A stretch of DNA of 64,000 nt from Natranaeroarchaeum sp042663585 (GCF_042663585.1 NZ_JBHTAN010000006.1:1612001-1676000); one strand, 5' to 3'; shown: positions 7,756-15,853, counted from the first letter of the stretch. Translations and numbers: made by a program. Notes: generated from the sequence alone by a model not told the origin.

Positions 7756-7809
7756 CACTTTCTCACGGTGCTGTCGCTCACCCATGTTCGCGACGTCTGT
7801 GAGAAAGTG
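7756..7809 (-). terminator. Long hairpin at the 3' end of tRNA-Met
   Basis: CACTTTCTCAC (7756-7766) is the exact complement of GTGAGAAAGTG (7799-7809). An inner pairing (GTCGC with GCGAC) extends the structure. On the tRNA strand it begins at the last two bases of the tRNA, so it could act in termination or 3' processing. Confidence 0.45.
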
Positions 7810-7957
7810 CCCGGGGAGGGCTCCGAACCCTCGATCTCCGCATGTCCCAGGTTCGAGGCTCGGCAGTCCTCGTACGGACATGAGAGGTTTCCAAGGAACC
7901 GCACCGAATCTCTGAACCCTATGAGTGCGGCGCTATGTCCAGCTAAGCCACCCGGGC
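7808..7957 (-). tRNA. tRNA-Met (CAT, elongator) with a 76-base intron
   Basis: Read on the minus strand, exon 1 is 7957-7920 and exon 2 is 7843-7808, with an intron at 7919-7844. The acceptor GCCCGGG pairs with CCCGGGC, discriminator A. The anticodon stem is CCGCA/TGCGG with loop CTCATAA after splicing (anticodon CAT). The T arm is GAGGG-TTCGGAG-CCCTC. The intron lies between positions 37 and 38, the standard archaeal site cut by the splicing endonuclease. Elongator tRNA-Met with an intron of about this size is known in haloarchaea. The initiator and the CAT-bearing tRNA-Ile2 are the other possibilities, but the intron favours elongator Met. Confidence 0.9.
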
Positions 7958-7982
7958 TCGTCTCCGAGTTGTCCGCTGATTA

Positions 7983-7990
7983 TCTTTAAC
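7983..7990 (-). promoter_or_regulatory. TATA box of tRNA-Met
   Basis: On the minus strand GTTAAAGA lies about 27-33 bases before the mature 5' end at 7957, the expected spacing for an archaeal tRNA promoter. Confidence 0.5.
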
Positions 7991-8053
7991 CTTCTCATCT
8001 GACTCGGCTACGTGTGTCATTGGTTCACAGCCGCTGTTCGGCCGGAGCCCGCG

Positions 8054-8059
8054 GTTTTA
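8054..8059 (+). promoter_or_regulatory. TATA box of the DUF7115-like gene
   Basis: TTTTAA centred about 29 bases before the ATG at 8085. This supports the second of two in-frame ATGs as the start of a leaderless message. Confidence 0.5.
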
Positions 8060-8084
8060 AGCCATGCCGGAAGAACAACCGTGC

Positions 8085-9278
8085 ATGAGCGAACCCGGTG
8101 TCGTGGAATCCACCCTCAATGGGGAAACGGTCGCCGCAACAGTCCCGTTGGGTGGGGAGGACCAGCTGTACATCACGCCGACCCGAACGCTGATCTACCG
8201 GGCCGAGGGCCTGTTGAGCGACGAGTCGGTGGAGGCGTACCCGCACGATGCTGAACGACTGACGGTCTCCGAAGGCCGTCGGAAGACGCGGTTCAGCCTC
8301 GAATATCCCGTCGACGGAACGCGGGAGTTCACACTCCCATCGAACCGGGGCGACGACGCACTGCATCCCGTTCTCGCGGGGATCATGAACGCGGGCGGGA
8401 TCACCGATCCAGGCGAGACGGTGCTGTCGACCTATCGGTTCAGCGAGCTAACGCTGGTCGTCACGAGCGAGCGACTCGTCAAGCACATCGGCGCAGCAGT
8501 CTGGGACGAGGACTACGAGGAGTTTCACTACGATGACGTCACCGACCTCACGTTCGAGGAGGGAAGCGTCGCGACGCAGATCGTCCTCGCAATAGAGGGC
8601 CGCCAGCAGCGGATCAAAGCCCCGAACGATCAGGCCAGCGAGGTCGAGAGCAAGCTTTCGGAGGCGCTAACCGCGTACCACGGCGTCGACTCTATCGAGG
8701 AGCTCCGGGCCGCGAACGCGTCCGACGAGGAGGAGCCAGCGGAGACGCAGGGGACCGCCGGCGTTGCCTTCGGCGAGGGCGTCGACCCGCTCGAAGCGAA
8801 CCCGCCGTCTGCGGAGGAAGAGGAGGGGCTATCCGCAGAGCAGGTGATCGACAACGAAGCGACAGAAGTAGCGGCCGAGTCGAGTGGAGCGCAGGCACAG
8901 ACCGCGGATGCGGCTACGGGCCAGGCCGCTACAGCCGATATCGACGACGGGCAGACGACGACTGCCGACCCGAGCGACGACCCGCTCGAACGGGGGTCGA
9001 CGGCTTCGAGCGACGCGGAGGCCGGGACCGCGTCGACTGCCGAATCGAGCGAGGCCCAGCCATCGGCCGAGACCGAAGAATCGGATGCAGAGTCGGATGA
9101 CGACGGCTTCGACTTCGAGAACGTCGGCTTCGAGCCAGCGGATGACGACCCGAATTCGGATGATGTCGCCGACGAACTCGCGGAACTTCGGACCGTCGTC
9201 GAGCATCAGAACGAGCGCCTGGACAAACAGCGAGAGGCCATCGAGCGATTGATCGAAGAACTCAGTCGCGGCCGGTGA
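8085..9278 (+). CDS. DUF7115-like haloarchaeal protein
   Basis: A 397-residue acidic cytoplasmic protein. Residues 1-190 look like a folded double domain of beta-strands (ETVAATVPLGGEDQLYITPT near the N-terminus, then a similar second block). Residues about 195-350 are a low-complexity Glu/Ala/Thr/Ser linker. The last 40 residues (ELAELRTVVEHQNERLDKQR) are a predicted coiled coil. It resembles the haloarchaeal DUF7115 family as I recall it; biochemical role unknown. The TATA spacing favours the start used here over the ATG 21 bases upstream. Its 3' end overlaps the convergent DUF5830 gene by 17 bases. Confidence 0.7.
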   Translation: MSEPGVVESTLNGETVAATVPLGGEDQLYITPTRTLIYRAEGLLSDESVEAYPHDAERLTVSEGRRKTRFSLEYPVDGTREFTLPSNRGDDALHPVLAGIMNAGGITDPGETVLSTYRFSELTLVVTSERLVKHIGAAVWDEDYEEFHYDDVTDLTFEEGSVATQIVLAIEGRQQRIKAPNDQASEVESKLSEALTAYHGVDSIEELRAANASDEEEPAETQGTAGVAFGEGVDPLEANPPSAEEEEGLSAEQVIDNEATEVAAESSGAQAQTADAATGQAATADIDDGQTTTADPSDDPLERGSTASSDAEAGTASTAESSEAQPSAETEESDAESDDDGFDFENVGFEPADDDPNSDDVADELAELRTVVEHQNERLDKQREAIERLIEELSRGR

Positions 9279-9618
9279 CCTTCCGGATACACGAAGAGCC
9301 GAAGGGGCCGAGTTCGCCCGAGTCGTACTCGATGAAGTGGCCGGTCGATAGCCCGGCACCACAGCGCTGGCACTCGAACTCCCCGTCTTTCTGGATGACC
9401 TGGCTCTCGTAGCTGACGAACTCGCTACTTTTCGGGCGGATGATCCCGTCCTCGCGCTCGATGATGCCGCGCTTCTCGGCGGTATCGAGGATCTCTCTGG
9501 TCACTTTCGGATGCGTCGAGATGGTTTCGAGGCGGTCGACGGCGTCGGCGACGCTCAACTCGGCGTGCTCCAGCGAGCGCAAGAGATCGAGGCCGAGCGC
9601 GATTCGGTCGTCCTGCAT
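9262..9618 (-). CDS. DUF5830-like protein with winged helix and zinc ribbon
   Basis: A 118-residue protein. Residues about 1-65 look like a winged helix (LDTAEKRGIIEREDGIIRP). The C-terminal third holds CQRCGAGLSTGH and a later Cys (GSSCIRK), which could bind zinc. It matches the haloarchaeal DUF5830 family as I remember it; function unknown, perhaps nucleic-acid binding. It lies 50 bases after pabC on the same strand and overlaps the oppositely oriented DUF7115-like gene at its 3' end. Confidence 0.7.
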   Translation of the reverse strand: MQDDRIALGLDLLRSLEHAELSVADAVDRLETISTHPKVTREILDTAEKRGIIEREDGIIRPKSSEFVSYESQVIQKDGEFECQRCGAGLSTGHFIEYDSGELGPFGSSCIRKVTGRD

Positions 9619-9668
9619 CTACCTCCGACTCCTCGGCCGAGTGGATTAAACGTTGCGTGGACAGCCTA

Positions 9669-10529
9669 TCAGTCGTAGTGACGCTGCTCAACGCGCCTGT
9701 CGAATCGCCGCGAGAGCAGCGTCGTCACGGGTCCGCTGCCGATTTCGATCCCATCGAGGCTCTCGATGGGTCGGAGCTCCCACGTCGAGTTCGTCAGAAA
9801 CGCCTCCTTTGCCGACCGGACGTCGTCAGTGGTGTACTGTCCGGTGTACACCGGAATATCGGCGTCGTCGGCGAGTTCGACCACGACCGAGCGGGTGATC
9901 CCCGGCAGGATCGGGCCGTCTAAACTCGGGGTGTAGAGGCCACTCTCGCCGACGAAAAACAGGTTGCTCGTCGCCCCTTCGGCGACGTAGCCCTCGGCGT
10001 CGCGCAGGAGTGCCTCGTCCGCGGACTCCATCAGTTCGTTCCGGGCGAGGATCCCGTTCAGGTAGTTGTGCGTCTTGGCGTCCGCCGGAATCGCCGCGTC
10101 CGGCACACGTCGCGTCTTCGTCGTCTGGACGGTCGCCGGGCCGTCCCAGACGTCGCTCCCTTCGAGACCGCCGCGCGGGAGTTCGGAGACGATCACGACG
10201 ACAGTCGGGTTCGTGGTGGGACCCGGCGTCAACTTGCCGGGCTGAACGCCCCGCGAGATAGAGAGTTTGACGTAGGCGTCCTCCAGTTCGTTGGCCTGGA
10301 GGGTGTCGAGTACCCGTTCGTGGAGTTCGTCCTCACCGAGTCCGTGATCGATCCCGAGCGTCTCGCAGGTGTTCGCCAGTCGGTCGGCGTGGGCCGCCCA
10401 CTCGAAGATCGAACCGCCGTACGCGCGCATCGTCTCGAACGCCGCGTCTCCGTACATGAACCCTCGGTCGCGGACGTTCACGGTGGCCTCCGAGGCGGAG
10501 ACGAGGTTCCCGTTTACGTGGTACTGCAT
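9669..10529 (-). CDS. pabC: Aminodeoxychorismate lyase (class IV PLP aminotransferase fold)
   Basis: A 286-residue fold-type IV PLP enzyme. The N-terminal MQYHVNGNLVSASEATVNVRD and GFMYGDAAFETMR, the AKTHNYLNG segment carrying the Schiff-base Lys, and the EGATSNLFFV glycine/serine phosphate-binding region are all present. The fold is shared with branched-chain aminotransferase, but its place four bases after pabA and in line with pabB indicates 4-amino-4-deoxychorismate lyase, which releases pyruvate and p-aminobenzoate for the folate route. It is the last gene of a tight pabB-pabA-pabC operon. Confidence 0.85.
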   Translation of the reverse strand: MQYHVNGNLVSASEATVNVRDRGFMYGDAAFETMRAYGGSIFEWAAHADRLANTCETLGIDHGLGEDELHERVLDTLQANELEDAYVKLSISRGVQPGKLTPGPTTNPTVVVIVSELPRGGLEGSDVWDGPATVQTTKTRRVPDAAIPADAKTHNYLNGILARNELMESADEALLRDAEGYVAEGATSNLFFVGESGLYTPSLDGPILPGITRSVVVELADDADIPVYTGQYTTDDVRSAKEAFLTNSTWELRPIESLDGIEIGSGPVTTLLSRRFDRRVEQRHYD

Positions 10530-10533
10530 CTAT

Positions 10534-11208
10534 CTATCGACCCCCGATTCCGCCTTCGGTTCTGTCGGCACGCTTCGCGAACGAGCAGAAGTTCTCGATC
10601 AGGCGTTTGCCGACCGACAGCGAGAGCGCGGTGCCCTCCCCGTCGCGCTCGACCGGTCCCGTCAGGATGCTTTCGGGGTGGAACTGGACGCCGACATGTG
10701 GGCGTTCCAGATGCCGAACGGCCATCAGGATCGAGCGCTCGTCGTCGGTCCATGCCGTCTCCGACAGCGGATTTGGGAGGTCTTCGCGCTCGACTGCCAG
10801 CGAGTGATATCGACCGACGCGGAACCGTTTGGGGAGGCCCTCGAAGATTCCCTCGCCGTCGTGACCGATCGTCGAGGGCTTCCCGTGGACGACCTCCGGG
10901 GCCTGGATTACCGGTGCGCCGTGGGCCGCACACAACGCCTGGTGGCCGAGACAGACGCCGAGTGTCGGAATCTCGGTTTCCTCGAAGATCGGAGTCGAGA
11001 CGCCCGCGTCCCTGGGCGTTCCGGGGCCGGGTGAGACGACGATTCCCTCGGGATCGAGTTCGCGGATCCCCGGGATATCTATTTCGTCGTTCCGTCGGAC
11101 AACGACGCTGTCTGTGTCGATATCGCCGGCACTACCTGCGGTTGCCTCCGCGACGAACTGGACGAGGTTGTAAGCAAACGAGTCGTAGTTGTCGATCACG
11201 AGCATCAC
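10534..11208 (-). CDS. pabA: Aminodeoxychorismate/anthranilate synthase glutamine amidotransferase subunit
   Basis: A 224-residue class I glutamine amidotransferase. It begins MMLVIDNYDSFAYNLVQFV, has the oxyanion stretch VVSPGPGTP, the nucleophile Cys86 in LGVCLGHQ, and the catalytic His/Glu in GVQFHPESI. It supplies ammonia to the chorismate-binding subunit. The start overlaps the stop of pabB by four bases (ATGA), so translation is coupled and the complex is probably assembled stoichiometrically. TrpG from a tryptophan operon is nearly identical in sequence; the pabC neighbour argues for p-aminobenzoate synthesis, though it may serve both. Confidence 0.88.
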   Translation of the reverse strand: MMLVIDNYDSFAYNLVQFVAEATAGSAGDIDTDSVVVRRNDEIDIPGIRELDPEGIVVSPGPGTPRDAGVSTPIFEETEIPTLGVCLGHQALCAAHGAPVIQAPEVVHGKPSTIGHDGEGIFEGLPKRFRVGRYHSLAVEREDLPNPLSETAWTDDERSILMAVRHLERPHVGVQFHPESILTGPVERDGEGTALSLSVGKRLIENFCSFAKRADRTEGGIGGR

Positions 11209-12767
11209 GACCGATCACCGTCCCGCGAGGACTGTACTGTCTCCGCCTTGGTGTCGAGGCCAATGGCCGCCTGCTCGCCGAGTGCCTCGTCCAGGGCTCT
11301 GACCAGCGCTCGTGCCTTGTCCAGTGTCTCGGCGTACTCCCGTTCTGGCTCCGAGTCGTGGACGATTCCGGCACCGACGCGGAGGTGATACTCCTCGGCG
11401 TGCCGGACGAGCGTCCGGATGACGATGTTGAGCGTCGCCTGCCCGTCGAAACCGAGCACGCCGATCGAGCCCGTATAGGGGCCCCGTCTCGTCTCCTCGA
11501 CTTCGTCGATCAGTTCCATCGTCCGCGGCTTGGGTGCGCCGGTGATCGTCCCGCCGGGGAAGACGGCCGCGATGGCGTCGGCGAGCGTGGCCTCCTCGCG
11601 GATCTCACCGGCGACGTGCGAGACCAGATGCATGACCTCGGAGTAGCGGTCGACGCGCCGGTACTCCGGCACCTCGACACTGCCGTAGCGTGATACTTTG
11701 CCGAGGTCGTTGCGCTCCAGATCGACGAGCATCGCGTGTTCGGCCCGCTCCTTCTCGTCGCCAGAGAGTTCGGCTTCGAGGCGTTCGTCCTCTTCCTCGG
11801 TCGCACCGCGCGGTCGCGTTCCGGCGATCGGTTCCGTCTCGATGCGGTCGCCGTCGCGCTCTAACAGGAGTTCCGGACTGGCGCTGACAAGGTCGGCGGC
11901 CGGAAACTCAAGTAGTGCTGAATAGGGTGCCGGATTGACCGTACGAACGGCGGCGTAGGTGTCGACCGGATGCACCGCCGCCGGAGCACTCAAGCGCTGT
12001 GAGACGTTCGTCTGGAAGGTGTCGCCGGCCCGGATGTACTCCTTGATCGTCCGGACTTGATCGGCGAACGCCGTTTCTCCGCAGTCGCTCGTGAACTCCG
12101 CCGTATCGCTCGCTACGGGCGGCGCACTCACTGAAGGATCGCCGTCGAGGGCGGCGCTCGCCAGTGCTATTGCCTTCGCTTCACCGCTCGCGTAGGCCTC
12201 TCCGATGGCGTCCGGATCGACCTGCGGACAGGCCGTCACCCTGAGAGTCGTCTCTCCCTCCCGGGGCTCTTCCCACGCCGCAACACAGTCGTAGACGCCG
12301 ATCTGTAGCTGTGGGAGCGACCGGTCGTCGACCGCGTGCTCTGGCAGGTCCTCGATTTCCCGCACGAGGTCGTAGGAGAACCAGCCGAACGCGCCGCACG
12401 GATACGGCACCTCGCACTCGCCTCTGACGAGAGACTTGCCGTCGAGGAGCCCCTGCAACGCGGCGAGCGATGGAGAATCGCGACCGAAGACGCCGACGCC
12501 GTGGTCGTCATCGGACCCGTCCCAGACCGTACTGTCGGGGCGCGCAGTTACCGTCTCGACCGGTTCGACGCCGAAGTAGCCCCAGCCGGGCTGGCCGCCC
12601 GTCGTTTCGAGAAAGACGCCGTCCGGTCCATCTCGCGCTCGTCGATAGGCCTCGAACGGGTCGTCGACGGTCACCCGGACTTCGACCGGGACTCGCGTTC
12701 CGGCGTCGACGCCCATCGCCGTCGCTCGGAACTCCTCTCTGGTAGTTACGACCGACGGTGTGCACAT
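11205..12767 (-). CDS. pabB: Aminodeoxychorismate synthase component I
   Basis: A 520-residue chorismate-utilising enzyme. The C-terminal catalytic half carries EPIAGTRPRG, AMLVDLERNDLGKVS and FPGGTITGAPKPRTMELID, the conserved chorismate and Mg-binding segments. FQTNVSQRLSAP lies at its beginning. Together with PabA it aminates chorismate to 4-amino-4-deoxychorismate. The PIAGT signature and the following pabA and pabC indicate PabB rather than TrpE. The start used gives MCTPSVVTTREEF; an internal Met at residue 18 is an alternative. First gene of the operon. Confidence 0.88.
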   Translation of the reverse strand: MCTPSVVTTREEFRATAMGVDAGTRVPVEVRVTVDDPFEAYRRARDGPDGVFLETTGGQPGWGYFGVEPVETVTARPDSTVWDGSDDDHGVGVFGRDSPSLAALQGLLDGKSLVRGECEVPYPCGAFGWFSYDLVREIEDLPEHAVDDRSLPQLQIGVYDCVAAWEEPREGETTLRVTACPQVDPDAIGEAYASGEAKAIALASAALDGDPSVSAPPVASDTAEFTSDCGETAFADQVRTIKEYIRAGDTFQTNVSQRLSAPAAVHPVDTYAAVRTVNPAPYSALLEFPAADLVSASPELLLERDGDRIETEPIAGTRPRGATEEEDERLEAELSGDEKERAEHAMLVDLERNDLGKVSRYGSVEVPEYRRVDRYSEVMHLVSHVAGEIREEATLADAIAAVFPGGTITGAPKPRTMELIDEVEETRRGPYTGSIGVLGFDGQATLNIVIRTLVRHAEEYHLRVGAGIVHDSEPEREYAETLDKARALVRALDEALGEQAAIGLDTKAETVQSSRDGDRS

Positions 12768-12824
12768 GTCTGCAGGAAGGAACGCACCGAATAATGATCT
12801 TCCGGTTCAATCAGTGTCTGCGGG

Positions 12825-13466
12825 TTATCGCAGTTTTGCCTGTTCGATCCAGTTCTCGATTCGCGTCTCCGATAGATCCGTCTCCGCCGCGATGTCGCCG
12901 GCGTCGGCGGCCGCAAGATCGCCGATCGTCTCGATTCCGGCATCAGCGAGTCGCTCTGCGTAGGCCGGGCCGACCCCTTTGATGTCTTCGAGGTCGCCAT
13001 CAGGCTCGGTCCCTGTCTCCTCAGTTTCAGGTTCCGGTTCGACGTCTTCCCCAGTTTCAGGTTCCGGTTCGACGTCTTCCCCAGTTTCAGGTTCCGGTTC
13101 GACGTCTTCCCCAGTTTCAGGTTCCGGTTCGACGTCTTCCCCAGTTTCAGGTTCCGGTTCGACGCCCTCGTCGGGTTCCGCCTCGTCGATTAGCTCGTCC
13201 TCATCGATCGGTTCCTCGTCTGTTGGCTCCTCGGCGACGCCCGATTCAGGTTCCTCGGTAGCGTCAGCCTCGATGTCTTCCGCAGTAGACTCTTCGACAG
13301 ACTCGTCGGTGGGCTCGATATCGGTCCCTTTGACCGCGCGTTCGGTGTCGGTTGCGGGTGCGCTCTCGTCGACGTCCCGCTCGACTGTCACGCCGACATC
13401 CTGGCGCGGCTCCTCGTTAGTTTCGTCGAGTCCGAGAAGCGACTTTAGCTTATCCAGTAGTGACAT
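12825..13466 (-). CDS. Helix-hairpin-helix protein with acidic repeat region
   Basis: A 213-residue protein. The short N-terminal MSLLDKLKSLLGL helix is followed by an acidic disordered region of about 130 residues containing five perfect or near-perfect repeats of EPEPETGEDV. The C-terminal 60 residues form a helix-hairpin-helix pair (DLEDIKGVGPAYAERLADAG, then TIGDLAAADAGDIAAETD), as in DNA-binding or ribosomal-assembly proteins. The repeat is a 30-base minisatellite. I use the MSLLDKL start; the Met nine codons upstream adds an unlikely extension. A DNA-binding role is inferred from HhH only. Confidence 0.75.
   Translation of the reverse strand: MSLLDKLKSLLGLDETNEEPRQDVGVTVERDVDESAPATDTERAVKGTDIEPTDESVEESTAEDIEADATEEPESGVAEEPTDEEPIDEDELIDEAEPDEGVEPEPETGEDVEPEPETGEDVEPEPETGEDVEPEPETGEDVEPEPETEETGTEPDGDLEDIKGVGPAYAERLADAGIETIGDLAAADAGDIAAETDLSETRIENWIEQAKLR
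13021..13170 (-). repeat. 30-bp in-frame minisatellite, five copies
   Basis: Unit ccagtttcaggttccggttc plus gacgtcttcc on the plus strand. Copies 2-4 (13051-13140) are identical, copy 1 differs at one base and copy 5 at its last bases. Each encodes EPEPETGEDV on the minus strand. The unit is a multiple of three, so copy number can change without frameshift. Confidence 0.95.
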
Positions 13467-13526
13467 TGCCTGATAATTGACAGTCGGCACACTTAAAGCC
13501 GTCCGACGATGTCGGAGTTGGTTATG

Positions 13527-14327
13527 TTACAGTTCCGAGCGGAGCGCCTTGTTCATCGCACCGACCGGGGCGTCCCGACCGGTCCACCGCTCGAACGCCT
13601 CGACGCCCTGATAGAGGAGCATCCACGCGCCGTCTATCGTCGTCGCCCCGCGGTCCGCGGCATCGCGCAGTAGCCGGGTTTCGAGGGGCCGATACACCGC
13701 ATCAAGCACCGCCAGATCGCCGTGGAGGGCATCCGCCGGCACCGGCGTTGCGTCCTCCTCCATACCGACGCTCGTCGCGTTGACGAGAACCGTGGCGTCG
13801 TCCAGCAACGCCGCCAGGGAGTCGAGACCGTGTCCGGTGGCTTCCGGAACCGCTGACGCCAGTTCGTGCGCGCTCGATTCGGTCCGGTTCGCGATGTGGA
13901 CCGTTGCTCCGGCGTCCGCGAGCATAAACGAAATCGCCCGCCCGGCACCGCCCGCTCCAACGACTACGGCCGTCTCGCCGTCGAGGGGCACATCGTAGCG
14001 CTCGAACGCTCGACGCGCTCCGGCCGCGTCGGTGTTGTGGCCGGTCGGCCTCTCGCCGGTGAAGTCGATGGTGTTGACCGCCCCGATGCGCCGCGCCAAC
14101 TCGTCGGCGTCGACGTGCTCCAGTACGTCCTGTTTGAACGGGATCGTAACGTTCAGTCCGGCGACGCCGAGCGCCTGTGCGCCGCCGATTGCGGCCTCCA
14201 GATCAGACGGTTCGGGCTCGAACGTAACGTACCGGGCGTCGATGCCGAGCGCTTCGTAGCCTGCCTCGTGCATGGGCGGGGAGAGCGAATGGCCGACCGG
14301 GTTGCCGAGGAGTCCGTAGACGTCCAT
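13527..14327 (-). CDS. aroE: Shikimate dehydrogenase
   Basis: A 266-residue NADP-dependent enzyme of the shikimate pathway, reducing 3-dehydroshikimate. The substrate-binding VGHSLSPPMHEAGY (SxS motif), the catalytic Lys region NVTIPFKQD, the Rossmann AVVVGAGGAGRAISF and the NADP-binding IANRTES are all present, and length is typical. A TATA-like GTATAAG (14351-14357) sits about 27 bases before the start on the minus strand, giving a leaderless message divergent from dtdA. The nearby pab operon consumes chorismate, the end product of this pathway. Confidence 0.95.
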   Translation of the reverse strand: MDVYGLLGNPVGHSLSPPMHEAGYEALGIDARYVTFEPEPSDLEAAIGGAQALGVAGLNVTIPFKQDVLEHVDADELARRIGAVNTIDFTGERPTGHNTDAAGARRAFERYDVPLDGETAVVVGAGGAGRAISFMLADAGATVHIANRTESSAHELASAVPEATGHGLDSLAALLDDATVLVNATSVGMEEDATPVPADALHGDLAVLDAVYRPLETRLLRDAADRGATTIDGAWMLLYQGVEAFERWTGRDAPVGAMNKALRSEL

Positions 14328-14350
14328 GGGCGGGAGAACCCGTCCGTGGC

Positions 14351-14357
14351 GTATAAG
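14351..14357 (-). promoter_or_regulatory. TATA box of aroE
   Basis: CTTATAC on the minus strand, centred 27 bases upstream of the aroE ATG. Confidence 0.45.
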
Positions 14358-14393
14358 CGGTTCGGAGGCGGGTCGTGGGCCCGTGTCGACGCG

Positions 14394-14399
14394 TTTTAA
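14394..14399 (+). promoter_or_regulatory. TATA box of dtdA
   Basis: TTTTAA centred about 26 bases before the GTG at 14423. It selects that GTG as the start of a leaderless transcript. Confidence 0.5.
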
Positions 14400-14422
14400 T
14401 CGCCCGAGCCTCTCGAACGCAT

Positions 14423-15805
14423 GTGATCGCGATCGTCGTCAGCAGGGCGGATTCCGCATCCGAGCACGTTTTTGAGCAGCTACTATCCGAGGAGGACTGG
14501 GACCCAACGGTCGACGCCAGCCGTGCAGACGGACAGGGTGGTGGCGAGGTGTTCCGGACCGACGGCTTCGAGCTTCGAACCTTCGACGACTGGCATCTCG
14601 AACTCGACGACGCCGCCGAACCGTTCGACGACCCCGAACTGCTCGTCTTCGCCTCCCGACACTCCGGCGAGACGGGACCGCTCCTGACCGCCCACTTCAC
14701 CGGCAACTTCGGCCCCGCCGAGTTCGGCGGCGAGGACCGCTCGCTCGCGGCGACGTGTCCGAACGCGCTCTCGTCGATCCTCGGCGCGTTCGACGAGTAC
14801 GCGCCCGCCGAGTACGAGACCGGAATCGAGTGCACCCACCACGGACCAACCGAGGTCGGCGTCCCGTCGATGTTCGTCGAACTGGGCAGCGGCGAGGAGG
14901 AGTGGGCCGATCCGGCGGGCGCACGGGCGGTCGCCCGATCCATTCTCGCTCTCCGCGGCGTCGATCCCCACGCGGCGCGCCATCCGGGAGACGCCATCGC
15001 TTCGGCGTCGGAGGACGGCCGGCAACCCCGCAGACACCTCGTCGGGATCGGCGGCGGCCACTACGCGCCGCGGTTCGAGCGAGTGATCCGTGAGACCGAC
15101 TGGCGCGTCGGCCACGTCGCCGCCGACTGGACGCTCGAAGATATGGGATCGCCCGCCCGACACCGGAACGTGCTGGTCGAGGCCTTCGAGCAGAGCGAGG
15201 CAGCGTTCGCACTCGTCGCGGACACCGACCGCGACCTGGACGATGTCGAGCAGATCGTCGAGGAGTCGGGCCATCGCGTCGTCAGCGAGACGTGGCTCCG
15301 CGAGGTGGACGACGTTCCGCTCTCGCTCGCCGCGGATCTCGAATCGACGCTCTCGTCCGTGGAAGAGGGCCTGCGGTTCGGAACCGTCTCGGACGAGGAC
15401 GGCTACACCGTCGTCGACCTCCCGACAGCGCTCCTCGACGAGGTGCGTGGAATCGCCTCGGAAAGGGTGCGGGACGCCGTCGAGCGGACGACGCTCGCGT
15501 TCGAGACCGTCGAAAACGGCAACAGAGTACGCGGCCAGGCCGCCGTTGCCGATTCGGACCGGTACGATGCCCTGATCGACGCGCTCGCCGAGATGCTCGC
15601 CGAGAAGTACGATGCCGTCAACCGCCGGGACGGACGGATCGTCGCGGAGGTTACCGCCTTCGATCCCGGACGTGCTCACGACGCTGGGGTCCCGGAAGGC
15701 CCAGCGTTCGGTCGGCTTTCGAACGGCGAGTCAGTCTCCGTCGACGGGCGGACGATTAGCCCGGAAGCGGTCGAGTCGACACGGACCGAGGAGTTCCCGA
15801 TCTGA
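14423..15805 (+). CDS. dtdA: Archaeal D-aminoacyl-tRNA deacylase
   Basis: A 460-residue protein beginning MIAIVVSRADSASEHV from a GTG codon. It has the archaeal DtdA (former DUF516) motifs: FASRHSGETGPLLTAHFTGN, ECTHHGPTEVGVPSMFVELG and GIGGGHYAPRF, where the histidines bind zinc and act in hydrolysis of D-amino acids from mischarged tRNA. Haloarchaeal versions carry a C-terminal extension of about 150 residues absent from the shorter thermophile enzymes, and this one does too. The longer reading frame upstream is ruled out by the promoter position. Confidence 0.92.
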   Translation: MIAIVVSRADSASEHVFEQLLSEEDWDPTVDASRADGQGGGEVFRTDGFELRTFDDWHLELDDAAEPFDDPELLVFASRHSGETGPLLTAHFTGNFGPAEFGGEDRSLAATCPNALSSILGAFDEYAPAEYETGIECTHHGPTEVGVPSMFVELGSGEEEWADPAGARAVARSILALRGVDPHAARHPGDAIASASEDGRQPRRHLVGIGGGHYAPRFERVIRETDWRVGHVAADWTLEDMGSPARHRNVLVEAFEQSEAAFALVADTDRDLDDVEQIVEESGHRVVSETWLREVDDVPLSLAADLESTLSSVEEGLRFGTVSDEDGYTVVDLPTALLDEVRGIASERVRDAVERTTLAFETVENGNRVRGQAAVADSDRYDALIDALAEMLAEKYDAVNRRDGRIVAEVTAFDPGRAHDAGVPEGPAFGRLSNGESVSVDGRTISPEAVESTRTEEFPI

Positions 15806-15853
15806 AGCGCCGACGCCGAAAACGGTTTTTCTCTGTCGCCCCAACAGAGTAGT

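Larger units (their letters stand above)
7316..7807. other. Gene-free stretch with tRNA-end relics and strong hairpins
   Basis: No convincing protein gene. It holds two decayed tRNA-Met 3'-end copies, each followed by a perfect hairpin: GGAACGACTCG-CCAA-CGAGTCGTTCC (7526-7551, 11-bp stem) and GAGAAGAGC-AA-GCTCTTCTC (7682-7701, 9-bp stem). An 11-bp inverted repeat (7756-7766 with 7799-7809) abuts the tRNA gene. Short reading frames here are rich in Ser/Arg and lack family resemblance. Confidence 0.55.

Noticed and set aside
7377..7904. A 175-codon minus-strand frame across the hairpin region and the tRNA-Met gene
   Set aside because: It runs through the tRNA exon and the palindromes and has no family resemblance.
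10068..11693. Long plus-strand frame of 541 codons over pabC and pabA
   Set aside because: Arginine-rich shadow frame antisense to enzymes with complete motifs; typical of high-G+C coding DNA.
13021..13170. A CRISPR-like array of 30-bp repeats
   Set aside because: The repeats are contiguous without spacers and keep frame inside a protein gene; they are a minisatellite.
14483..15679. A 398-codon minus-strand frame opposite dtdA
   Set aside because: Antisense shadow with Val/Gly/Arg composition; dtdA has full-length family motifs.
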